From contig NZ_FNCN01000021.1 in the NCBI RefSeq assembly GCF_900100605.1, positions 46,344 to 110,343 of the forward strand: a stretch of DNA of 64,000 nt, written 5' to 3'. This document shows, in pieces, positions 31,698 to 41,001 of this stretch. The position numbers and the translations under genes are program-made. The stretch is from Sinosporangium album (GTDB taxonomy: Bacteria > Actinomycetota > Actinomycetes > Streptosporangiales > Streptosporangiaceae). Position 1 is the stretch's first letter. Each line of letters opens with the position of its first letter. A model generated the notes under the pieces. That model was not told the DNA's origin. It saw nothing but the letters and a program-made list of their open reading frames with translations, and ran no database searches.

Positions 31698-34646
31698 GTG
31701 CGTCTCCTGGTCAAGGGGCCGGCCGGCCCGCTCACCGGTGAACTGGAGATCCCACGCTCGAAGTACCACGCGCATCGCGCCTTGATCCTCGCCTCACTGG
31801 CGCCGGGGACCAGCCGGATCCACGGGCTGTCCGAGGCCGGGCATGTGCGGCACACGATCCGGGCGTTACGGCAGCTCGGTACGGCGATCCATGTCGACGG
31901 CGACGCCTTCGTCGTTGAGGGCGGCCCGTACCGCCCGAGAACCGGACAGGTGTCGGTGGGAAGTTCCGGCACAACGCTTTACTTCCTCACCCCGTTGGCG
32001 ACCTTGGCAGCGATGCCGGTCACGATCACAGGGCAGAAGTACTTCCAGCGTCGGCCGATCAAGCCGCTGCTGGAGGCGGTCGCGGCGCTGGGCGTGGAAC
32101 TCCACGCGCCGACCGGGAGCCCTCCGATCTCGGTCACCCCGAGCCGGCCGTCCGGAGGGCGGGTGAGCATACCGGGCGTGCTCTCGCAGTGGATCTCAGG
32201 GCTGCTGCTCCTGGCGCCCTTCGCGACGGGACCAAGCCTCATCGAGGTCACAGGTCCGTTCAACGAGCGATCCTACGTGGACCTGACCATCAGGATGATG
32301 AGGCGCTTCGGCTTGACGATCGACGTGGGTGATGACGGCAGAACGTTCGCCGTCGAGCCGGACCAGCGGCCCCACCCGGCCGAGGTGTACCTTCCACCGG
32401 ATATCGGCTCAGCCGCGTTCGGGCTCGCGGCCACCGCGCTGCAGCCGTCCGACGTGCTGTTCCGGGGGTTGTCGACGGCGCACGCGGCCGAGACCGACCA
32501 CCCTGAGGCGGATCTGCTGGACATCCTTTCCCGGATGGGCCTACCGCTGCACGTGGACCCCGGGACCGGCTTCGTGCGGGTGCGTCATGATGGGTTGCGG
32601 CTTGCGCCAGTTTCGATTGACTGCCGGGCGGTCCCCGACATGCTTCCCATCCTGAGCGTGCTCGCCGGGCGTGCCGACGGCACGTCCATCCTGGACAACG
32701 TCGCGCACGTTCGGCTCAAGGAGTCCGACAGGGTCACCGCGATGATGCAGCTCAACCGCCTAGGGGCGCGGTTGCGATTGCACGGTGAGCAGTTGGTGTG
32801 CCATGGCGTCAGCGCCTTCACCTCAGCGGATCTCTCCTCTTTCAACGACCACCGGGTGCTTATGGCGCTCGCCGTCGCCGCGTCACAGGCCGACGGCGAG
32901 AGCAGACTGACCTATCCGAAGGCGTACCAGATCTCCTATCCGAAATTCCTCATCGACATGAATGCGATCGGCATCCCCATGGCGGTGCAGGAACCGGTGC
33001 GTACGGCACGGCCTCGGCCACCGAGTACGCGTTCCCCCGTATCCGCCGACACAGCGATCGATGCGTTGGTTCGACGTTGGGCGAAGCTGCGGCCGCACGA
33101 CACCGCGATGGTGGAGATCGCCTCAGAGGGACGCGCGGAGCGTGCCATCACCTGGCGCGAGCTCGACGAACGCGCGGACGCCGCCGCGTCGATGCTGATC
33201 GGGCTCGGTGTCGCCGCAGGTGAGCCGGTGGCCTGGCAGTTGCCGAACTGGGTCGAGTTCACCGTCCTGTCCCTGGCCACCGCTCGCATCGGAGCAGTCT
33301 GCTGCCCGCTCATGCCGATCTTTCGTGAGCGTGAGATGGCCTTCGTCCTTGGTCGCTCCCAGGCGAGAGTTCTCCTGGTGCCCGGCAGGTTCCGCGGCCG
33401 TGACTACCCGGCTGAGATCGCCGGGCTGCGTGCGCCGAGTCTCGAGCACGTCGTCGTCGTGGGCGACGATCGGCCGCTGCCCGGGGGCGACGGGATCAGG
33501 TGGCACCGCTTCGAAGCGGAGATGGCCAGGCAGAAACCCGACCAGGTCACCATCAATGCGCGCAGACCGCACACTGCCGAGGTGGTGCAGCTGCTGTTCA
33601 CCTCGGGAACCTCCGGTGAACCCAAAGGCGTGCTGCATCGAATGGAGGCGCTGACGAGGGCCGCCATGATGGAGGTCCGGCATCTGGGCCTCACCCGCGA
33701 GGACCGGATCTTCATCCCGTCTCCGATGGCTCACCAGACAGGCTTCCTGTACGGCATGTGGCTGGCATTGGCCTTGGGCGTGCCGCAGGTCGTCCAGCCT
33801 GTATGGGAGGGGCGGGCGGCGCTTTCGGCCCTGCGCCGCTGGGGGTGCACCTTCACACAAGCGGCGACCCCCTTCCTCATGGACTTGCTTCGTGCAGTCG
33901 AGGGGACAGGACAGCGGCCGGACGCTCTACGGATCTTTGTGGTGACCGGCACGGCTGTGCCGCGCCCTCTCGCGGAGCGGGCGACCGGCGTGCTCGGCGC
34001 GGCGGTGTGCGGAGCGTGGGGGACGACGGAGACGGGTCTGGGCACCTTGTCCGCACCTGGCGATGAATCGGCCCTGGTATGGGGCACGGACGGTCGAGCC
34101 CTCACCGGAGTGCGCATCAGAGTGACCGACGATGTGGGCAACGTGCTGGGACTGGGCCAGGAGGGCAACTTCGAGGTTGCCAGCGCATGTCTCTTTGAGG
34201 GCTACCTCGACCAGCAGGAGTTGACGGCGGCCGCGATGACGCCCGATGGGTGGTATCGCAGCGGCGATCTCGCGGTGATCGACCGGGCCGGCTACGTCCG
34301 GATCACTGGCCGGGTCAAGGATGTGATCAACCGTGGCGGCGAGAAAGTGCCAGTCGTGGAGATCGAGCAACTGCTGCACGGCCATCCGGCGATCAGGGAC
34401 GTCGCGATCGTCGCGATGCCTGATGAACGGCTCGGCGAACGGGCCTGCGCCTACGTGGTGGCCGACGGCGACCTCGACTTCGCCGCGGTAAGGCGCTTTC
34501 TAGACGCTCGGCGGGTGGCGAAGCAGTACTGGCCGGAAAGGCTGGAACTCATTGACGAGCTGCCCCGGAATCCGGCGGGCAAGGTGCAGAAGTACCTGCT
34601 TCGCGAGCATGTCAAGCGGCTGATCGAGGGTGAGGTGAATCGGTGA
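31698..34646 (+). CDS. Fusion of EPSP-synthase-like domain and acyl-CoA ligase
   Basis: This 982-residue protein has two enzyme domains. Residues 1 to about 430 are an EPSP synthase (AroA) fold; about 455-982 are an AMP-forming acyl-CoA ligase. In E. coli AroA numbering Lys22, Arg27, Arg124, Gln171, Asp313, Lys340, Glu341, Arg344, His385 and Arg386 have counterparts. Ser23 is replaced by Tyr23, Arg100 by Tyr95, Ser169 by Leu162, Ser197 by Glu190, and Lys411 by Ile412. These are shikimate-3-phosphate and PEP contacts, so ordinary EPSP formation is unlikely. The ligase has the P-loop LLFTSGTSGEPKGVLH, the AWGTTETG and YRSGDL motifs, and catalytic Lys962 (NPAGKVQKYL). I infer modification or dehydration of shikimate followed by CoA activation. 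GTG start with GGAGG. Confidence 0.88.
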   Translation: MRLLVKGPAGPLTGELEIPRSKYHAHRALILASLAPGTSRIHGLSEAGHVRHTIRALRQLGTAIHVDGDAFVVEGGPYRPRTGQVSVGSSGTTLYFLTPLATLAAMPVTITGQKYFQRRPIKPLLEAVAALGVELHAPTGSPPISVTPSRPSGGRVSIPGVLSQWISGLLLLAPFATGPSLIEVTGPFNERSYVDLTIRMMRRFGLTIDVGDDGRTFAVEPDQRPHPAEVYLPPDIGSAAFGLAATALQPSDVLFRGLSTAHAAETDHPEADLLDILSRMGLPLHVDPGTGFVRVRHDGLRLAPVSIDCRAVPDMLPILSVLAGRADGTSILDNVAHVRLKESDRVTAMMQLNRLGARLRLHGEQLVCHGVSAFTSADLSSFNDHRVLMALAVAASQADGESRLTYPKAYQISYPKFLIDMNAIGIPMAVQEPVRTARPRPPSTRSPVSADTAIDALVRRWAKLRPHDTAMVEIASEGRAERAITWRELDERADAAASMLIGLGVAAGEPVAWQLPNWVEFTVLSLATARIGAVCCPLMPIFREREMAFVLGRSQARVLLVPGRFRGRDYPAEIAGLRAPSLEHVVVVGDDRPLPGGDGIRWHRFEAEMARQKPDQVTINARRPHTAEVVQLLFTSGTSGEPKGVLHRMEALTRAAMMEVRHLGLTREDRIFIPSPMAHQTGFLYGMWLALALGVPQVVQPVWEGRAALSALRRWGCTFTQAATPFLMDLLRAVEGTGQRPDALRIFVVTGTAVPRPLAERATGVLGAAVCGAWGTTETGLGTLSAPGDESALVWGTDGRALTGVRIRVTDDVGNVLGLGQEGNFEVASACLFEGYLDQQELTAAAMTPDGWYRSGDLAVIDRAGYVRITGRVKDVINRGGEKVPVVEIEQLLHGHPAIRDVAIVAMPDERLGERACAYVVADGDLDFAAVRRFLDARRVAKQYWPERLELIDELPRNPAGKVQKYLLREHVKRLIEGEVNR

Positions 34647-35806
34647 CGTGTGAATCGGTGGCGTGGGCCGACGAGACGCGATTTCACGAACTGCGCGAGG
34701 AAGTCGAGGCGTTCGTTCGCGGACCTGGTGAGCAGTACGCGGCTGAGATCGAGCGTGATCGTGCCGTGCCCCCGCGGTTGTGGGAGGACCTCAACGAGCG
34801 CGGCTACCTCCGGCTCGTCGCTCCCGAGGAGTACGGTGGCCGCGGTGTCCCGTTCTCCCGGTACCTCGAGCTACTCGAACTGATCTCGATGTCCCACGCG
34901 TCCGTGCGGATGATCGTGCATGTGTGCAACGGCGTTTGGCGTGCCCTGGACCGGTTCGCCAACGAGGACCAGCGCAAGAAGTTCGTCCTGCCGCAGATCG
35001 CAGGTGGCATTCGGGTCGCGTTCACGCTGACGGAATCGGCTGCCGGCAGCGGTGCCGACCTCCGCAGCAGCGTGGTTCGAGGGGGCGACTTCTACTACCT
35101 GTCCGGCGAGAAGCATCTGATTACCTTCGGTGTTAGTTGCGACTATTGGCTGCTGTTCGCGCGGCTTGAGGGCACCAGTGGTAAGAACGGCACGGTCGCA
35201 CTGATGGTGGACCGCAACGCGTCCGGGGTCACCGTGGAAGCCATGCCGGACACGATGGGGGTACGCGGAACGGATCACGCCACGTTGGTCTTCGACCGTA
35301 CTCCGGTACCTGTCGCCCACCGGCTCGGAGAGGAAGGCGACGGCCTGGACGTCGCGTTCGGCGGATTCCTCACACCCAGTCGGATCTCGGTGGCGATGAC
35401 ATGCGTCGGCCTGGCCCGACGGGCGCAGGAACTCGCGATGGAGCACGCACGTAGCCGTCGCACCTTTGGCAAGCCGCTCAGCTCTCGGCAGGCGGTCGCG
35501 TTCGCGCTGGCCGAGAACGCCGCCGACATCGAGGCCGCCCGGAGGCTCGCGCTGTACGCCGCCGGCCAGTGGGAGCAGGGCGACCCGCACGCTGGCGCAT
35601 TGTCGTCAATGGCCAAGCTGACCGCGGTGGACATGCTCACCCGGGTCACCGACAAAGCACTGCAGGTGCACGGAGGCATCGGCTACTGGGAGTCGAGCCC
35701 CATTGAACGGATCTACCGGGACGCACGGGCGCAGCGGTTCGAGGAAGGGACCAACGAGATCCAGAAGGCCGTGATCGCGCGAGAACTACTGGGGACGGTG
35801 CGATGA
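34643..35806 (+). CDS. Acyl-CoA dehydrogenase
   Basis: The 387-residue flavoprotein has normal acyl-CoA dehydrogenase length. The FAD/substrate motifs are [20 protein letters not shown] (ACADS_1), [20 protein letters not shown] and the C-terminal [37 protein letters not shown]. The catalytic Glu is present in FEEGTNEI. It would introduce or isomerise a double bond in the ring of a CoA-activated cyclic acid; an acyl-CoA dehydrogenase homologue (AnsL, as I recall) is part of the cyclohexanecarboxyl-CoA set of ansatrienin. The GTG start overlaps the preceding stop (GTGA). Confidence 0.92.
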   Translation: MTCESVAWADETRFHELREEVEAFVRGPGEQYAAEIERDRAVPPRLWEDLNERGYLRLVAPEEYGGRGVPFSRYLELLELISMSHASVRMIVHVCNGVWRALDRFANEDQRKKFVLPQIAGGIRVAFTLTESAAGSGADLRSSVVRGGDFYYLSGEKHLITFGVSCDYWLLFARLEGTSGKNGTVALMVDRNASGVTVEAMPDTMGVRGTDHATLVFDRTPVPVAHRLGEEGDGLDVAFGGFLTPSRISVAMTCVGLARRAQELAMEHARSRRTFGKPLSSRQAVAFALAENAADIEAARRLALYAAGQWEQGDPHAGALSSMAKLTAVDMLTRVTDKALQVHGGIGYWESSPIERIYRDARAQRFEEGTNEIQKAVIARELLGTVR

Positions 35807-36618
35807 GCGACCACCGGGACGATTTCCAGGGCAAGATCGCCCTGATCACGGGAAGCTCCCGTGGCATCGGACGGGCACTGGCGCTCGCTCTCGCAGGCCA
35901 TGGCGCCTCGATAGTCGTCAATTACAAGAAGAACGCCGGCCTCGCCGAACAGACATGCAAGGAGATCGAGAAGGCGGGCGGTACGGCGATTGCCGTCGGC
36001 GCGGACGTGGAGGAACCAGAGCAGATCGACCAGCTCTTCGACGCGGTGCGCACCTCCTTCGGCAGGCTCGACTTTTTCATCAGCAATGCCGCGGCCAGCT
36101 CTTTCAAGAACATCTCCGAGCTCAAGCGGCATCATCTCGACCGCTCGTACGCCATGAATATCCGGGCCTTCGTCCTGGGCGCGCAGCACGCCCTTCGCCT
36201 CATGATGGACGGCGGGCGGATCGTTGCGCTGTCCAGCTACGGCAGCAGCCGGGCCTATCCCACCTACGCCAATCTCGGCAGCGCCAAAGCGGCGATCGAA
36301 ACATGGGTGCGATACATGGCCGTCGAGTTCGCGCCACGGGGGATCAACGTCAACGCCGTCAGCGGCGGCATCATTGAATCCGATTCCTCGGATTACTTCT
36401 ACAACGTCGAAGGCATGGCGCCGCTCTCCCGGGTGCTTCCCAAGATCCCGATGGCGCGCATGGGCACCGTGCAGGAGGTCGCGGACTGCGTCGCGTTCCT
36501 GCTGTCGTCCGCCTCGACGTACATCACAGGACAGACGATTACGGTCGACGGCGGCCTCTCGGTGGTCGCGCCGCCGTTCGCCGAGGATCTGACACCACCG
36601 CTGGCCTGGAATGACTGA
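35803..36618 (+). CDS. FabL/ChcA-like short-chain enoyl-CoA reductase
   Basis: The 271-residue SDR has the cofactor motif [17 protein letters not shown]. It resembles Bacillus FabL enoyl reductase more than FabG ketoreductases, through [35 protein letters not shown] and [14 protein letters not shown]. The catalytic Tyr/Lys pair is in [14 protein letters not shown]. FabL-like SDRs include ChcA, 1-cyclohexenylcarbonyl-CoA reductase of Streptomyces collinus, which fits this gene context. The proposed role is reduction of ring alpha,beta-double bonds. Both ends overlap neighbouring genes. Confidence 0.85.
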   Translation: MSDHRDDFQGKIALITGSSRGIGRALALALAGHGASIVVNYKKNAGLAEQTCKEIEKAGGTAIAVGADVEEPEQIDQLFDAVRTSFGRLDFFISNAAASSFKNISELKRHHLDRSYAMNIRAFVLGAQHALRLMMDGGRIVALSSYGSSRAYPTYANLGSAKAAIETWVRYMAVEFAPRGINVNAVSGGIIESDSSDYFYNVEGMAPLSRVLPKIPMARMGTVQEVADCVAFLLSSASTYITGQTITVDGGLSVVAPPFAEDLTPPLAWND

Positions 36619-38650
36619 CCTCAGACATGTCTTCGCCGGCGGGCGGATCGGACGACTGGCCCTTCCGCACCGCGTCATCATGGGGGCGATGCACCTCGGC
36701 CTTGAGACACGCGACGACGGCGGCGCCGCGTTAGCGGCCTTCTACACCGAACGGGTCAGGGGCGGTGCGGGGCTGATGGTCACCGGCGGTGCGGCCGTTA
36801 GCGCCGTCGGGGTGGGCGGTCCGACGTACGGCGTGCTTGGCGAAGCCGGTTTCCACGCTCGTCTGAGCCGGGTCGTCAAGGAAGTGCACGACGCGGGTGG
36901 ACTGATCGCCCTGCAGTTGTTCCACGCAGGACGCTACGCCGTGCCCGCAGGGCTGCGACCTGTGGCGCCGTCGGCGGTCTACAGCCGGTTCTCCCGCTGC
37001 GAGCCGCTCGCGTTGACTGAGGCTCAGGTTCGCGCCTCTGTCGATGAGTTCGCGCGCGGCGCGGCGCACGCGCGCGAACTCGGGTTCGACGCGGTGGAGA
37101 TCATGGGGTCGGAAGGGTATCTGATCGACCAGTTCCTCTCCCCGAAGACCAACCTTCGCGACGACGAGTGGGGTGGCGACGCGGAGCGCCGAGGGCGATT
37201 CGGTGCCGAGGTCACACGGGCGGTTCGCGAGGCGGTCGGACCGTCGTTCCCGATCATTGTCCGCTTCTCCGGTCTCGACCTCATGGACGGCGGCACACGG
37301 CCGGCCAACGTCTTCTCCTTCACCCGCGCGCTGGTCGCCGCGGGAGCGGACGCGCTCAACGTCGGCATCGGCTGGCATGAGTCCCCAGTGCCCAGCGTGC
37401 AGGCGATCGTGCCCCCGGGGCTGTGGATACCGTTCGCCGCGCGGCTGAAGGCGGCGGCAGGAGGCCTGCCGGTGATCGCCGGCAACCGCGTGGACCGTGT
37501 CGAGCTTGCCGCATCGATTCTCGCGGGTCCCTCCGTCGACTTCGTCTCCATGGCGCGTCCGTTTCTCGCCGACGCCAAGCTGATCGACAACACGCTGCGC
37601 GGTCGTCCGGTCAACATCTGCGTAGCCTGCAACCAGGCGTGCATCGACCGCTCACTGGACCACCGCGATGTGTCGTGCATGGTGAATCCGAGGGCGGGAC
37701 GGGAGCTGGGCACTGCTCCGGTGCGCCCCGTCCGGTCGCTGCGCGTCGCGATCATCGGTGGCGGGCCCGCTGGTCTGCAGGCGGCGCGGCAGGCGGCCCT
37801 GCTGGGGCACAGCGTTGAGCTGTACGAGGCGTTGGACGGCCTTGGCGGGCAGTTCCGTATGGCCTGCAAGGTGCCTGGCAAGTCCAACTATCGTGACACA
37901 ATCGGCTATTTCACCGCTGAACTCGCCCGACTGGGCGTGCGCGTACACCTCAACCGCGCCATCGGCGAGAACGACCTCGGACTGCTGCGGTCCTACGACC
38001 GGGTCATCGTCGCCAGCGGTGTCCGTCCCCACACGTTGAGCATCCCAGGGGCCGGGTTGCCGAACGTGTTCTCCTATCCCGAGGCGTTCGGCGATGGCGT
38101 GTTGAAAGGCAGGGTCGTCATCATCGGTGGCGGCGGCATCGCGATCGATCTCGCGCACCTGGCAGGCCGTGGGGAGAGCCCGCTGAACGACCACGAGCGG
38201 TTCCGGCGCGAGCATGGCCTTGAGCCCGGGCCCGTGCTGGTCACCGCGAATGCCGAGGTCACGATCCTGCAGCGCGGTTCTCGTCTCGCCGGACGAACAG
38301 GCAAATCGACACGCTGGGCGGTGCTGGCGGAACTGCGGCGGCAAGGAACGCGAGTCTTGCAGGGTGTGACATACCGGCAGATCACTCCCGACGGGGTGCA
38401 CATCACCGATGCCGCCGGCGCCGACCGGCTCATCGAAGCGCACGTCGTCGTCATTGCCGCCGGGCAGGTGGCGGACAAGGCCGTCCCCGCGCTCGCCGAG
38501 CGCGCTGGTGTGCGCTACCAAACCGCCGGTGGAGCCAGGGACGCCGACGGGCTCGATGCGGTACGGGCCTTCGCCGAGGGGTTCGCCGCCGCAGCCGGGC
38601 TCGGCACACCGGATCCCGACGATGTGCGAGAGAAGGCTGTCCATGGGTGA
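36611..38650 (+). CDS. 2,4-dienoyl-CoA reductase-like flavoprotein
   Basis: The 679-residue protein has the full FadH layout. An old-yellow-enzyme FMN barrel comes first ([57 protein letters not shown]). A [4Fe-4S] site follows ([20 protein letters not shown]), then an FAD/NAD(P) module ([29 protein letters not shown] and [18 protein letters not shown]). It would reduce conjugated dienoyl-CoA intermediates with NADPH, as expected when a dihydroxycyclohexadiene acid is stripped of unsaturation. A homologue (AnsM, as I recall) belongs to the ansatrienin starter pathway. Confidence 0.92.
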   Translation: MTDLRHVFAGGRIGRLALPHRVIMGAMHLGLETRDDGGAALAAFYTERVRGGAGLMVTGGAAVSAVGVGGPTYGVLGEAGFHARLSRVVKEVHDAGGLIALQLFHAGRYAVPAGLRPVAPSAVYSRFSRCEPLALTEAQVRASVDEFARGAAHARELGFDAVEIMGSEGYLIDQFLSPKTNLRDDEWGGDAERRGRFGAEVTRAVREAVGPSFPIIVRFSGLDLMDGGTRPANVFSFTRALVAAGADALNVGIGWHESPVPSVQAIVPPGLWIPFAARLKAAAGGLPVIAGNRVDRVELAASILAGPSVDFVSMARPFLADAKLIDNTLRGRPVNICVACNQACIDRSLDHRDVSCMVNPRAGRELGTAPVRPVRSLRVAIIGGGPAGLQAARQAALLGHSVELYEALDGLGGQFRMACKVPGKSNYRDTIGYFTAELARLGVRVHLNRAIGENDLGLLRSYDRVIVASGVRPHTLSIPGAGLPNVFSYPEAFGDGVLKGRVVIIGGGGIAIDLAHLAGRGESPLNDHERFRREHGLEPGPVLVTANAEVTILQRGSRLAGRTGKSTRWAVLAELRRQGTRVLQGVTYRQITPDGVHITDAAGADRLIEAHVVVIAAGQVADKAVPALAERAGVRYQTAGGARDADGLDAVRAFAEGFAAAAGLGTPDPDDVREKAVHG

Positions 38651-39890
38651 CGGACGTGCAGTGGTGATCAGTGGGATAGGCGCGATCACTCCCGTCGGCA
38701 TAGGTAGGGAGACGACGTGGAGGAATCTCCTCGCCGGACGATCCGGAGTCGGCCCGGTCACCACGTTCGACACGGACGGATTGCCGACGAGAATCGCGGC
38801 GGAGGTCAAGGGATTCAATCCCTCCGCCTACTTGGAAGCCAAGCGGGTTCGGCGCACCGCCCGCTTCTCACAGTTCGCGATCGCGGCTGCGCGAGAAGCG
38901 GTTGCCGACTCCAAGCTTGAAATAGACACGGGAAACGCTACGCGGATCGGCGTGGTGGTGAATGCCGCCGTGGCGGGTTTCGACATGGTCGAGAAGGCCA
39001 CCCGCGGACTCGTGTCCGTTCCCGATCCGGTCACGCCGAACAGCTACTTCGTCCCCTCATCGCTGACGAACATGCCGGCGTGCGAGATCGCCATCGACCT
39101 TGGTGTGCACGGCCCGGTCAACGCGAGTGCACTCGCGTGCGCGAGCGGCCTGTACGCCCTGCTCGATGCGCGGCGGATGATCCTCGCCGGGGAGGCAGAC
39201 GTCGTCGTCTGCGGGGGGACCGATGCCGCGATCACGCCGACGATGTTCGCCGGGCTGGCCGCGATGGGGGCGCTGTCGGAGCGCAACGACGATCCCACAG
39301 GTGCGAGCCGCCCTTTCTCTGCGGACCGGGATGGGTTCGTTTTCGGGGAGGGAGCCGTGATCATGGTTGTCGAGTCGGCCGAGCACGCCGTCCAGCGCGG
39401 GGCCGTGCCGTACGCCACGGTCGAGGGCGGGGCTCTGACCTGTGATGCCTTTCACATCAGCGCCCCTGATCCGCAGGGCAGGTATGCGACCGAGGCGATC
39501 AGCCAGGCGGTCGGGCGCGCCGGCGTGAGCCTCTCCGATATCGACTACATCTGCGCTCACGGAACCTCGACCGCGGCCAACGACCGAACCGAGACGAGGG
39601 CCATTCGCGCTGCGCTGGGCGGTGCGGCCGACCGGATCCCGGTCAGTAGTCCCAAATCGATGGTCGGACACTTGATCGGAGCCGCGGGCGCGCTTGGCGC
39701 AATGGTGTGTGCGCTCGCGATCCGGGACTGTATCGTGCCACCGACGATCAACCTGAACGCACCGGATCCCGAATGTGATCTCGACTACGTGCCTGATGCC
39801 GCCCGGCCGGTTCCGGTGCGCGTCGCCATGGCCAACGCATTCGGGTTCGGCGGACAGAACTGTGTGGCGATATTCAGCTCCCTGGGCTAG
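38643..39890 (+). CDS. FabF-like beta-ketoacyl-ACP synthase
   Basis: The 415-residue condensing enzyme carries the Cys-His-His triad: Cys166 in NASALACASGLYALL, His in CAHGTSTAANDRTETRA and His in SPKSMVGHLIGAAGALGAM. The KS start VVISGIGAITPVGIGRETTWRNLLAG and end VAMANAFGFGGQNCVAIF are intact. No chain-length-factor partner is present, so it should work alone as in FabF. The ATG overlapping the previous stop by 8 bp is chosen because it precedes the KS start and has GAGAGAAGG upstream. Confidence 0.92.
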   Translation: MGDGRAVVISGIGAITPVGIGRETTWRNLLAGRSGVGPVTTFDTDGLPTRIAAEVKGFNPSAYLEAKRVRRTARFSQFAIAAAREAVADSKLEIDTGNATRIGVVVNAAVAGFDMVEKATRGLVSVPDPVTPNSYFVPSSLTNMPACEIAIDLGVHGPVNASALACASGLYALLDARRMILAGEADVVVCGGTDAAITPTMFAGLAAMGALSERNDDPTGASRPFSADRDGFVFGEGAVIMVVESAEHAVQRGAVPYATVEGGALTCDAFHISAPDPQGRYATEAISQAVGRAGVSLSDIDYICAHGTSTAANDRTETRAIRAALGGAADRIPVSSPKSMVGHLIGAAGALGAMVCALAIRDCIVPPTINLNAPDPECDLDYVPDAARPVPVRVAMANAFGFGGQNCVAIFSSLG

Positions 39891-39913
39891 CCCGGCAAGC
39901 ATGAGAGGCGTGT

Positions 39914-40999
39914 ATGAACGTCGAATTCCTGATCCACCGCACAAGTCGCCCCCTGGACGACGGCGAGCGCCAGAAGATACTCGCCGATCCGGGGTTCGGC
40001 CGGCACTTCACCGACCACATGGCCTCCGCGGTATGGACGCCGGAGGCGGGGTGGCACGAACTCAAGGTGGCCGCCCTGGAACCGCTCCACCTTCATCCGG
40101 CCGCCGCGGTGCTGCATTACGCGCAGGAGATCTTCGAGGGGCTGAAGGCGTTTCGTCACGATGACGGGAGCATCTGGCTTTTCCGGCCGGAGCTCAACGC
40201 ACGTCGTTTCGCGCGCTCGGCGCGGCGGCTGGCGCTTCCGGTTCTCGACGAAAAACACTTCGTCGACAGTGTCAAGGCTCTCGTGAGCGCGGACTGCGCG
40301 TGGGTGCCGTCGGGGGACGGCGAGAAGAGCCTCTACGTGCGGCCGTTCATGTTCGGCTCGGAGGCGTTTCTCGGTGTGCGTCCCGCGGCCAGGGTCTTCT
40401 ACGGCGTCATTGCGACGCCGGCGGCGTCGTATTTCTCCTCGGGGGTGGCGGGAGTCACGCTGTGGGTCAGCGAGAACTACACGCGCGCGGCCAAGGGCGG
40501 CACCGGCGCGGCCAAATGCGGCGGCAATTACGCCGCCAGCCTCGCGGCGCAGGTGGAGGCCACGGAGAACGGCTGCGACCAGGTGCTCTATCTCAGCGGG
40601 GACGAGCAGCGAGTGCTGGAGGAGTCGGGAACGATGAACCTCTTCCTCGTCACGGCGGACCGTGAACTGGTGACGCCAGGGCTCGGCACGATTCTCGAAG
40701 GTGTCATCAGGGACAGCGTCCTGCACCTTGCAGCCGAGCACAACCTGAAGCCGGTGGAACGGCAGCTCCGGCTCGATCAACTTCGTGCGGGGTGCGACGA
40801 CGGGTCGATCACCGAGATCTTCGCCGTCGGCACGGCAGCGGTGGTCACACCCGTCCTCCATTTCAAGGGCGACGGCTATGAACACACTGTCGGCGACGGG
40901 CGGCCGGGAACGACCACCCTGGCTATCCGCGAACACATCCTGGGTCTCCAGTACGGCAAGGTTCCCGATACACGCCAATGGCTGCATCGGGTGGTGTAG
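39914..40999 (+). CDS. Branched-chain-type aminotransferase (fold IV)
   Basis: The 361-residue PLP enzyme is an IlvE-type class IV aminotransferase with YAQEIFEGLKAFRHDDGSIWLFRPE, the arginine site FARSARRLALPVL, the PLP lysine in GGTGAAKCGGNYAAS and the glutamate segment VLEESGTMNLFLV. It sits inside the biosynthetic operon between two ketosynthases, so it may aminate a pathway 2-oxo acid or supply one from an amino acid. It is unlikely to be the only IlvE of the cell. Confidence 0.88.
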   Translation: MNVEFLIHRTSRPLDDGERQKILADPGFGRHFTDHMASAVWTPEAGWHELKVAALEPLHLHPAAAVLHYAQEIFEGLKAFRHDDGSIWLFRPELNARRFARSARRLALPVLDEKHFVDSVKALVSADCAWVPSGDGEKSLYVRPFMFGSEAFLGVRPAARVFYGVIATPAASYFSSGVAGVTLWVSENYTRAAKGGTGAAKCGGNYAASLAAQVEATENGCDQVLYLSGDEQRVLEESGTMNLFLVTADRELVTPGLGTILEGVIRDSVLHLAAEHNLKPVERQLRLDQLRAGCDDGSITEIFAVGTAAVVTPVLHFKGDGYEHTVGDGRPGTTTLAIREHILGLQYGKVPDTRQWLHRVV

Positions 41000-41001
41000 C
41001 G

